A stretch of DNA of 5,263 nt, from contig CAJUQO010000092.1 of NCBI GenBank assembly GCA_910588295.1, forward strand, positions 1 through 5,263, in the 5' to 3' direction. The notes below the pieces were generated by a model. The model was not told the origin of the DNA. It worked only from the letters and a program-made list of their open reading frames with translations, and did not search any database. Numbering within the stretch: position 1 is the stretch's first letter; each line of letters opens with the position of its first letter. Shown one piece after another: positions 1 to 4,402 of this stretch. The position numbers were made by a program, and so were the translations under genes. This stretch comes from an uncultured Lachnospiraceae bacterium. Lineage in GTDB: Bacteria; Bacillota; Clostridia; Lachnospirales; Lachnospiraceae.

Positions 1-54
1 GGTTGTAAACCTCTTTTGTCAGGGAGCAAGGGGCGCCACGTGTGGCGCTGTGAG
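1..54 (+). rRNA. Fragment of Bacteroidales-like 16S rRNA (V3 region), probably a chimeric contig end
   Basis: The first bases read GGTTGTAAACCTCTTTTGTC and continue with AGGGAGCAAG. This is the conserved 16S rRNA stretch just before the V3 helix (around E. coli position 430), in the form typical of Bacteroidales. It is followed by a perfect 7-bp hairpin, GCGCCAC-GT-GTGGCGC at 33-48, which matches the V3 terminal hairpin with the CCACGTGTGG tip common in Bacteroides relatives, and then TGTGAG. Bacteroidales 16S would continue with AGTACCTGA. Here it switches at about 50-55 to GCTGCTTCTTCCTC, which is the antisense of an acidic protein tail. The match is from memory of 16S sequences, not from a search. 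The rest of the window looks like Clostridia, so an assembly chimera is much more likely than a real rRNA gene. Confidence 0.72.
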
Positions 55-1121
55 GCTGCTTCTTCCTCTTCTTTGAGTCTCTGAATACGGGCCAGCTCCG
101 CTTCCTCTTCTTCCTTGGAGATTGCCTCCTCAAATTCTACATAAACATCGGCATAATCGCTGGAAATATAACCGATCAGACTGTCTTCCTCTGTCTCGCC
201 GGCGCTGACCAGTATCTCTATAAAATTCTCGCCGGCTTCGTTTATAATATTTTCCTCTCTCACCAGATAGGTCTCACCCTGAGCCAGTAATGTCATCACC
301 AAGCTCTCGGTGCTGGGTTCCTGTCTAAGCTTCAGAGTAACCGCCGTGGTTCTTGCCCATACCGTGCCCACTTCTTTGGCGATCCGCTCTGCTTCCTCGC
401 CGGTCACGAAAAACTCCGCCTTCATATATCCTTTTACATTACCGGATTCTATGTAATACCACTGGCCATCCTCACCGTCCACCGTATCCAGGATCGTGGC
501 GGCAGCCTTATCATAAATCTTACCTACCACTTCGCCCTCTGTGCTGGCCGCATCGCGGATATTCACATAATTGGACACGCGGGTAATCGCTATATTGTCA
601 TAAGGAGACGGCGCATTTGTCTCTGTGGGAGTCTCTGTCTGTGCAGCCGTAGTTTCCTTTTGGACGGCAGCCATGCCTGCAACACCTTCTCCGGCTACTG
701 TCATCGCGGCTGTGGTTTCTTCGGCGACTGTGGTTTCTTCGGCAACTGTGGTTTCCGTCACACTTTCTTTGGCAGCGGTTGTTTCCTCTGCGCTTTCTGT
801 GGCGGCGGATGTCTCCGTCACACTTTCACTTGCGGCAGAAGTTCCCTCCTCTGTGGTCTCCGGTGTGACCGTCTCCGTTTCCTTCACCGTATTCGCGGAA
901 ACTTTCGTCTCTAAAAACTCTTTCAGTTCCTTTTCCGGAGCCAGGCTGCTGGCATAATAATTATTCATAGGAATCGAAATCCCGGCCAGCGCCGAATCCA
1001 TCGGCAGAATAGAAACAGACGCCGCTCTGGCTGAAATCGGCAGCATAGACGCAACCGTGAGCGCTGCTGTCGCATAAGCACATGCGGCGATAACCGCTTT
1101 CTTATTATTTTTATATTTCAT
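1..1121 (-). CDS. Secreted SH3-domain protein, probable cell-wall-associated hydrolase (C-terminus missing)
   Basis: The start ATG at 1121 has GGAGG five bases upstream (1127-1131). Residues 1-34 form a signal peptide: MKYKNNKK, a hydrophobic core, then ISARA before the likely cut. Residues about 78-170 are a low-complexity Thr/Glu/Ala linker with TTVAEE repeats, a typical wall-spanning spacer. Residues about 175-239 form a bacterial SH3 domain (VNIRDAASTEGEVVGKI, then QWYYI and GYMKAEFF). Residues about 250-328 form a second, more divergent SH3 domain (LKLRQEPSTESLVMTLL, then GYISSDYADVYVEF). Residues 329-356 are very acidic and helical, possibly coiled coil. In Lachnospiraceae such proteins usually end in an NlpC/P60 or other wall-hydrolase domain; that part is not here, so the enzyme class is inference. 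From residue 357 (base 53 down) the reading frame passes into antisense 16S-like sequence. Those last 17 residues, QRHTWRPLLP and so on, are probably not native, and the true gene portion ends near base 55. Confidence 0.85.
   Translation of the reverse strand, partial: MKYKNNKKAVIAACAYATAALTVASMLPISARAASVSILPMDSALAGISIPMNNYYASSLAPEKELKEFLETKVSANTVKETETVTPETTEEGTSAASESVTETSAATESAEETTAAKESVTETTVAEETTVAEETTAAMTVAGEGVAGMAAVQKETTAAQTETPTETNAPSPYDNIAITRVSNYVNIRDAASTEGEVVGKIYDKAAATILDTVDGEDGQWYYIESGNVKGYMKAEFFVTGEEAERIAKEVGTVWARTTAVTLKLRQEPSTESLVMTLLAQGETYLVREENIINEAGENFIEILVSAGETEEDSLIGYISSDYADVYVEFEEAISKEEEEAELARIQRLKEEEEAASQRHTWRPLLPDKRGLQ
710..756 (-). repeat. 18-bp tandem repeat coding TTVAEE in the wall-spanner linker
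   Basis: On the plus strand CTGTGGTTTCTTCGGCGA (710-727) is followed by CTGTGGTTTCTTCGGCAA (728-745) and a partial third copy from 746. Each unit codes six residues of the Thr/Glu linker. At a larger scale TCCGTCACACTTTC occurs at 754-767 and 814-827, a 60-bp period giving ESVTET twice. This suggests the linker grew by slippage or unequal exchange and may vary in length between strains. Confidence 0.8.
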
Positions 1122-1159
1122 TGGTACCTCCAATTACAACCACTCTGTTTTGTATATTC

Positions 1160-1174
1160 CCGCAGGGCCTGCGG
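1160..1174 (-). other. GC-rich stem-loop in the 5' leader of the SH3 gene
   Basis: CCGCAGG-G-CCTGCGG forms a perfect inverted repeat with 7-bp arms (in practice 6 bp with a 3-base loop). It lies between the promoter and the ribosome site of the minus-strand SH3 gene, about 30 bases after the predicted transcript start. No T-run follows on either strand, so it is not a terminator. A role in mRNA stability or binding by a regulator is possible but unsupported. Confidence 0.5.
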
Positions 1175-1207
1175 AAATTGTTACAAAATTATTAAATCGT
1201 CTTTGAC

Positions 1208-1236
1208 ATTATAACAAATGAATATTTCTTTGTCAA
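1208..1236 (-). promoter_or_regulatory. Consensus sigma-A promoter of the SH3-domain gene
   Basis: Read on the minus strand, TTGACA (1236-1231) and TATAAT (1213-1208) are both perfect consensus with a 17-base spacer. The bases before the -10 are TGT, giving an extended -10 as well. The predicted transcript starts near 1201, leaving an 80-base leader. Such a complete match predicts strong, constitutive expression. The stretch 1237-1357 toward the divergent gene is AT-rich and shows nothing else I can name. Confidence 0.85.
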
Positions 1237-1357
1237 CCGCCTAACCCTTAATCTTCACGTTTGGTAAAACTTACAATTTTTTTGTTCGATAGAATACACT
1301 TTTTCACCATAATTTCCCGTTGCTCTTCAGCTATGCTACGTTTCAATAGAATGAGGC

Positions 1358-1386
1358 TTGCAAGCCGATAGAGAAAGATGTACAAT
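1358..1386 (+). promoter_or_regulatory. Likely sigma-A promoter of the CobW-like gene
   Basis: TTGCAA (1358-1363) and TACAAT (1381-1386) are separated by exactly 17 bases, scoring 4/6 and 5/6 against consensus. The transcript would start near 1393, about 34 bases before the ATG at 1427. This also argues against the in-frame TTG at 1358 being a start codon, since it would lie inside the -35 box. Confidence 0.55.
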
Positions 1387-1426
1387 ACTCAAAAGCAATC
1401 ATTTGAGAAAGGGTTTCACAAGACAT

Positions 1427-2383
1427 ATGGAAGAAGATGATGTAAGAGTACCGGTTTATCTGGTAAACGGGTTTCTGGAAGGCGGGAAAACCTCCTTTTT
1501 GCGTTTTACTGTCGCTCAGGAATACTTTGATATCGATGAGCCCACGCTATTGATCCTCTGTGAAGAGGGAGAGGAAGAATATGATCTTAGAGAGCTGGCA
1601 GATCATGACACAAGGCTGGAGATTGTAGAGGATCAGGAACATTTTAACGAAGGATTTCTTCAGAAGCTGGAAGAAATCTATCAGCCCGGCCGTGTGCTGA
1701 TCGAATACAATGGCATGTGGCAAACCGGCCGGCTTCATCAGATGGAGCTGCCCGAGGGCTGGGAGATTGTCCAGCAGATCACAACGATCGATGCCTCCAC
1801 CTGTCAGGTGTATATGAATAATATGAAGTCTTTGTTCATGGATATGGTCAGAGATTCCGAGCTGGTCATTTTCAACCGCTGCACCCCGGAGCTGCCGCTG
1901 GCCTCCTTCCGCCGGAACATCAAGGCCGTAAATCAACGTTCGGAAATTATCTTTGAGGACGAGACGGGCGAGCTGGACAATATATTTGAGGAAGAAATGC
2001 CTTTCAATCTCGATGCGCCTGTGGTGGATATTCCGTTAGAGGACTATGGAATCTGGTATCTGGACGCCCTAGAACACACGGACAGATATCTCGGCAAAAC
2101 CCTTCGATTCAGAGCCCAGGTAATGAAAGACCGGCGAATCGGCCACGGAATCTTCGTACCCGGCCGCATGGCTATGGCCTGCTGTGAAGAAGATACCTCT
2201 TTTATCGGATTTATCTGTAAAAGCGATCAGGCCGAAACATTAAGAAACGGCCAATGGATTACGCTGACTGCAAAACTGGCCGAGGAATATGCCCGGGCTT
2301 ACAGGGCGAAAGGGCCTGTGCTATATGCGGAAAGCATTGAAGAAGCCGATCCGCTTCCGGATGACATGGTGTTTTTTAATTAA
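1427..2383 (+). CDS. CobW/COG0523-like P-loop GTPase with C-terminal CC-motif domain
   Basis: This 318-residue protein starts at the ATG at 1427; GAGAAAGGG (1405-1413) serves as a rather distant ribosome site. The N-terminal part is a G3E/CobW-type nucleotide-binding domain: beta strand VPVYLVNG, Walker A GFLEGGKTS at 15-23, strand LLILCEEGEEEYD at 41-53, EYNGMW at 93-98 where COG0523 proteins have their E-x-T-G region, and FNRCTPE at 149-155 in the place of the NKxD base-recognition motif. The CxCC metal motif of classical COG0523 metallochaperones is absent; CEEGEEEYD stands at the equivalent strand end. Residues about 194-318 form a separate domain with GRMAMACCEED at 246-256, resembling the CC region of the DUF1980/YcgQ (TIGR03943) family. 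A role in metal handling is inferred from family membership only, and the substrate is unknown. The gene is monocistronic and ends before a hairpin. Confidence 0.8.
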   Translation: MEEDDVRVPVYLVNGFLEGGKTSFLRFTVAQEYFDIDEPTLLILCEEGEEEYDLRELADHDTRLEIVEDQEHFNEGFLQKLEEIYQPGRVLIEYNGMWQTGRLHQMELPEGWEIVQQITTIDASTCQVYMNNMKSLFMDMVRDSELVIFNRCTPELPLASFRRNIKAVNQRSEIIFEDETGELDNIFEEEMPFNLDAPVVDIPLEDYGIWYLDALEHTDRYLGKTLRFRAQVMKDRRIGHGIFVPGRMAMACCEEDTSFIGFICKSDQAETLRNGQWITLTAKLAEEYARAYRAKGPVLYAESIEEADPLPDDMVFFN

Positions 2384-2418
2384 AGGCGTCACTGCGCAGG
2401 ATACGCTTCCGGCGCGCC

Positions 2419-2444
2419 GCAGATATGTTTTGCAGATATGTTTT
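2419..2444. repeat. Tandem 13-bp duplication in the intergenic region
   Basis: GCAGATATGTTTT occurs twice in immediate succession (2419-2431 and 2432-2444), followed by GCA. It directly follows the palindrome CGGCGCGCCG (2410-2419). It lies between the convergent gene ends and looks like a simple slippage duplication. No function is evident. Confidence 0.75.
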
Positions 2445-2474
2445 GCAATCGCGCATTTGGCCGGATACTTCAAT

Positions 2475-2529
2475 ATAAGCCGGAGGCCCTTTGAATGCTC
2501 TGTCACTGCATTCGCGGCCTCCGGCTTAT
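2475..2529. terminator. Long hairpin between convergent genes, probable bidirectional terminator
   Basis: ATAAGCCGGAGGCC (2475-2488) and GGCCTCCGGCTTAT (2516-2529) are perfect 14-bp arms. The 27-base loop carries an inner 6-bp stem, GAATGC (2493-2498) with GCATTC (2508-2513). On the plus strand the hairpin is followed by a T-rich stretch (TTTTCTCTAATG); on the minus strand the tail is only moderately T-rich. It lies 91 bases after the CobW-like stop and 11 bases after the stop of the minus-strand gene, so it can serve both. Confidence 0.75.
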
Positions 2530-2540
2530 TTTCTCTAATG

Positions 2541-2975
2541 TTATAAAAACTTTTTCAGCTCTTCAATATTATTCTGCTCTGTCTTTAACAGCTTGTCCGC
2601 CAGGGCGGTAATTCGGGGATTGCTCTGATCATAATCATTTTTGTGCTGTATGATCTTGGTTACACCCATAGAGCTGCCCTGAATCATCATGTCGGCAATG
2701 TGAGAAACCGAAGAATCGGTCATGGTTTTCATCGTGGTCATCATCTGAGAAGATATTTTGGACATGGCGGAGATATTTTCCGGCTGGCCGCCCAATTCCC
2801 TCAGCATGGTATCCGCCTCGGCATAAATGCTTTCATACTCCCTCCGCTGCCGGTTCAGAGCGCCGGTAAAGGTACTGTTTTCATTTTCTACCTTGGGAAG
2901 CACATCCAAAATGCCCTGCCTGCCCATCTGTGTGTTCTGCCGGATAAAGTTCAGCATCGTCATATCATTGATCAT
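2541..2975 (-). CDS. Conserved hypothetical Met-rich all-helical protein
   Basis: The protein has 144 residues, starting MINDMTMLNF. GGAGG (2984-2988) eight bases before this ATG fixes the start; the longer frame from a TTG at 3038 has no ribosome site. It has no signal peptide and no membrane segment. The pattern suggests a bundle of four or so long helices: residues 3-30, 34-64, 68-88 (MSKISSQMMTTMKTMTD) and 90-112 (HIADMMIQGSSMGVTKII), with a last helix at 119-143 (ITALADKLLKTEQNNIEELK). About 10% of residues are Met. I recall similar unnamed proteins in Lachnospiraceae that share the MMIQGS-MG and EQNNIE-LKKFL segments, but I know no function. Ferritin-like or stress-related four-helix folds are possible by shape only. 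It lies downstream of trxB on the same strand with a 183-base gap, so co-transcription is possible but a separate promoter is likely. Confidence 0.75.
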   Translation of the reverse strand: MINDMTMLNFIRQNTQMGRQGILDVLPKVENENSTFTGALNRQRREYESIYAEADTMLRELGGQPENISAMSKISSQMMTTMKTMTDSSVSHIADMMIQGSSMGVTKIIQHKNDYDQSNPRITALADKLLKTEQNNIEELKKFL

Positions 2976-2983
2976 CGTATCTG

Positions 2984-2988
2984 CCTCC
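2984..2988 (-). promoter_or_regulatory. Ribosome binding site that sets the start of the helical protein
   Basis: GGAGG on the minus strand lies eight bases before the ATG at 2975. It is the only good site in the open frame and so decides for 144 rather than 165 residues. Confidence 0.85.
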
Positions 2989-3028
2989 ATCAATAAGAAT
3001 TTTGCTCTGCGAACCTCTTTAATCATGG

Positions 3029-3049
3029 GGAAGTTCAAAAGAACCTTCC
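3029..3049 (-). other. Inverted repeat in the leader of the helical protein gene
   Basis: On the minus strand GGAA-G-GTTC, TTTT, GAACTTCC forms an 8-bp stem with one bulged G and a four-base loop. It lies 54 bases upstream of the start codon, in the expected 5' leader. It has no T-run behind it. It could be an operator or an mRNA structure. Confidence 0.4.
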
Positions 3050-3096
3050 GGTGATATAAAGAATGTCTTATGGAAAGTGTTTGCAGATTTACAGAT

Positions 3097-3102
3097 ATTA
3101 TA
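3097..3102 (-). promoter_or_regulatory. Possible -10 box for the helical protein gene
   Basis: A perfect TATAAT on the minus strand lies in the gap after trxB. The 17-base-distant -35 position reads GAAGGT, which is poor, and there is no extended -10. The nonamer CGGAAGGTT overlaps that -35 position (3127-3119) and occurs again downstream at 3050-3042, so an activator- or repressor-controlled promoter is conceivable. Confidence 0.35.
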
Positions 3103-3158
3103 CGGACGAAGTCAGATCAACCTTCCGAGCAGTTATTTTTGACAGGCTGATTACCACT

Positions 3159-4085
3159 TTACTGTTCCAGCATCCACCGTTCTACCGAAGCCAGCGCATT
3201 AGCGCCGTCCGATGCCGCCGTCACAATCTGTCTCAGCTGCTTCGTCCGCACGTCTCCGGCCGCGAAAATGCCAGGCACAGAGGTTTCCCCGTCCTCCTCT
3301 GCAATCAGATAGCCCTGTTCGTCCGTTTCCACCAATCCGGCGAAAATCTCACTGTGGGGAACGATACCCACCGCTATGAACACGCCGTCTGTCTTTAACC
3401 GGATCGTTTCCCCGGTCAGCTTATTCTTAACTTCCAGCTCCTCCACGGAACTTGTCCCATGAATCTGCTCCACCGTGCTGTTCCACACCAGCTCCACATT
3501 CGGCAACGCAAACAGCCGCTCCTGTAATATTTTAGCCGCCCGCAGCTCATCCCGACGGTGAATCACATACACCTTCTCACACATCCTGGCGAGGAAAATG
3601 GCATCCTCCACCGCCACATCTCCGCCGCCTACCACTGCCGTGGTTTTATTGCGGAAAAATGCGCCGTCACAGGTGGCACAGTAGCTGACTCCTTTCCCCG
3701 CAAAGGTATCCTCACCCGGGACACCCAGCTTTCTGTGGGTAGCTCCGGTAGCCACAATCACTGCTTTAGCCTCATGGGTATGAGCAGCGCAGACCACTTT
3801 AAAGCCTGTCTCAAGCCTCTCAATGCCCGTTACCTCATCCTCCGCAAAGACCGCTCCCAGCTCCTCGGCATGGGTACGGAATTTCATCGCCAGGTCAAAT
3901 CCATTAATGCCTTTCAGCCCCGGGTAATTTTCCACCTCATAGGTATTGACCACCTGCCCTCCGCTCATCAGTTCTTTCTCTATGATTAATGTCTCAAGCT
4001 TCGCTCTCTGGGCATAGATCGCTGCGGAGAGACCCGCCGGCCCTGAGCCAATAATAATCAGATCGTACTGTTTTTGATTTTCCAT
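3159..4085 (-). CDS. trxB: Thioredoxin reductase (NADPH), FAD-dependent
   Basis: This enzyme uses NADPH through FAD to reduce thioredoxin in the cytoplasm. The protein has 308 residues, the normal size for bacterial low-molecular-weight TrxB. Visible motifs in order are FAD-binding GSGPAG at 13-18, the SGGQVVNTYEVENYPG region at 41-56, the ATG motif (VATGATHRKL) at 111-120, the redox-active CATC with following Asp at 136-140, the NADPH Rossmann motif GGGDVAVE at 153-160, HRRDELRA at 176-183 contacting the NADPH phosphate, and the C-terminal FAD motif AAGDVR at 275-280 followed by QIVTAASDGANA. All catalytic residues are present. The ATG at 4085 is preferred because GGAGG lies 11 bases upstream; the in-frame ATG at 4103 overlaps that same ribosome site. 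No thioredoxin gene is next to it in this window. It has its own upstream promoter and a leader with a possible short peptide ORF. Confidence 0.97.
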   Translation of the reverse strand: MENQKQYDLIIIGSGPAGLSAAIYAQRAKLETLIIEKELMSGGQVVNTYEVENYPGLKGINGFDLAMKFRTHAEELGAVFAEDEVTGIERLETGFKVVCAAHTHEAKAVIVATGATHRKLGVPGEDTFAGKGVSYCATCDGAFFRNKTTAVVGGGDVAVEDAIFLARMCEKVYVIHRRDELRAAKILQERLFALPNVELVWNSTVEQIHGTSSVEELEVKNKLTGETIRLKTDGVFIAVGIVPHSEIFAGLVETDEQGYLIAEEDGETSVPGIFAAGDVRTKQLRQIVTAASDGANALASVERWMLEQ

Positions 4086-4092
4086 TTGTAAC

Positions 4093-4128
4093 TCAGCCTC
4101 CATTCATGATTCTAATGGGTTTTATCAT
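4093..4128 (-). CDS. Possible 11-residue leader peptide upstream of trxB
   Basis: On the minus strand AAGAGG (4139-4134) lies five bases before an ATG at 4128 that opens MIKPIRIMNGG and stops with TGA at 4095-4093, seven bases before the trxB start. Its last codons cover the GGAGG of trxB (4101-4097), so ribosomes translating it could affect initiation of trxB. It is out of frame with trxB. An ORF this short can occur by chance; the good ribosome site and its placement are the only support. Confidence 0.3.
   Translation of the reverse strand: MIKPIRIMNGG
4097..4101 (-). promoter_or_regulatory. Ribosome binding site of trxB
   Basis: GGAGG lies 11 bases before the ATG at 4085, a slightly long but workable spacing. 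Because an upstream in-frame ATG (4103) overlaps the first bases of this site, it decides for the 308-residue form. Confidence 0.75.
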
Positions 4129-4206
4129 GTTTTCCTCTTTCTTGACGCAGTTTACTATGTCAGCAAGGTAGATTTGAAAGTTTATTTTCAACCTTTTCTA
4201 TTAACC

Positions 4207-4215
4207 AGTATAGCA
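4207..4215 (-). promoter_or_regulatory. Extended -10 promoter of trxB
   Basis: The minus strand shows TGCTATACT, an extended -10 element, with no recognisable -35 at 17 bases (TACATA). The transcript would start near 4200, giving a leader of about 115 bases. That leader contains a small inverted repeat, TTGAAA/TTTCAA (4174-4179 and 4186-4191). Confidence 0.5.
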
Positions 4216-4232
4216 CAGGCTTGCAGGTTTAT

Positions 4233-4261
4233 GTATAACTTTTTCGGAAAAAGTGGTATAC
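4233..4261. promoter_or_regulatory. Operator-like palindrome in the divergent trxB/SDR control region
   Basis: GTATA-ACTTTTT (4233-4244), CGG, AAAAAGT (4248-4254), GG, TATAC (4257-4261) gives 12 paired positions with a two-base asymmetry. It overlaps the plus-strand promoter, spanning its -35 region to its -10. There is no T-run after it for a terminator on the plus strand. Its position fits a repressor site for the SDR gene, but I do not recognise a known regulator motif. Confidence 0.4.
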
Positions 4262-4262
4262 T
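4254..4262 (+). promoter_or_regulatory. Extended -10 promoter of the SDR gene
   Basis: TGGTATACT is an extended -10 element (TG-n-TATACT). The -35 position reads TATAAC and is weak. The transcript would start near 4269, leaving a leader of about 134 bases before the ATG at 4403. It lies inside the palindrome at 4233-4261. Confidence 0.5.
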
Positions 4263-4302
4263 TAAATAAGATCAAATGAATTGCGGAACTATAGATCAGC
4301 GA

Positions 4303-4355
4303 CGAGCCGGGCTGCAAAATAATAAGTATCAGCGACTGAACATTCTACCGGCTCG
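4303..4355 (+). other. Structured 5' leader element before the SDR gene
   Basis: CGAGCCGG (4303-4310) pairs perfectly with CCGGCTCG (4348-4355). Directly inside it GCTG (4311-4314) can pair with CAGC (4330-4333), giving a stem with an inner arm and a 14-base strand. The 9-mer ATCAGCGAC occurs at 4295-4303 and again at 4328-4336. The similar words GAATTGCGGAACTAT (4278) and GAGTTGCGGTACTTT (4370) flank the whole element. A G-rich stretch (GGGGGACTAAAAGGGGAG) follows the stem. No T-box, SAM, guanidine or c-di-GMP consensus is recognisable by eye, so this is only a candidate cis-acting RNA. Confidence 0.45.
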
Positions 4356-4402
4356 GGGGACTAAAAGGGGAGTTGCGGTACTTTCATAGAAAGGGTGAAC
4401 TT

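Noticed and set aside
33..48. Perfect GCGCCAC/GTGGCGC hairpin as a terminator or regulatory site
   Set aside because: It fits the V3 terminal hairpin of 16S rRNA in the surrounding rRNA-like sequence and has no T-run.
353..957. Plus-strand open frames over the SH3 gene (353-586, 625-957, 660-914)
   Set aside because: They are antisense to a well-supported minus-strand gene with signal peptide and SH3 domains. Their Val/Ser-rich or Cys/Gly-rich products are mirror images of the Thr/Glu repeats, and they lack ribosome sites.
1358..1426. Earlier TTG start giving a 341-residue CobW-like protein
   Set aside because: The TTG lies in a likely -35 box, has no ribosome site, and the added 23 residues do not resemble the start of a P-loop protein, which normally begins just before the first beta strand.
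1547..1936. Minus-strand open frame of 129 codons inside the CobW-like gene
   Set aside because: It is an antisense shadow with no ribosome site or recognisable domain.
2410..2419. CGGCGCGCCG palindrome as a protein-binding site
   Set aside because: It is a short GC palindrome far from any promoter, with nothing to distinguish it from chance.
2976..3038. Longer 165-residue form of the helical protein
   Set aside because: It would start at a TTG without a ribosome site, while a strong GGAGG is placed ideally for the ATG at 2975.
2643..3398. Plus-strand open frames at 2643-2996, 2827-3054 and 3063-3398
   Set aside because: They lie opposite the helical protein gene and trxB, and their His/Arg-rich translations show no motif.
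3558..3989. Plus-strand 143-codon frame opposite trxB
   Set aside because: It is antisense to a fully conserved enzyme and carries no domain or ribosome site.
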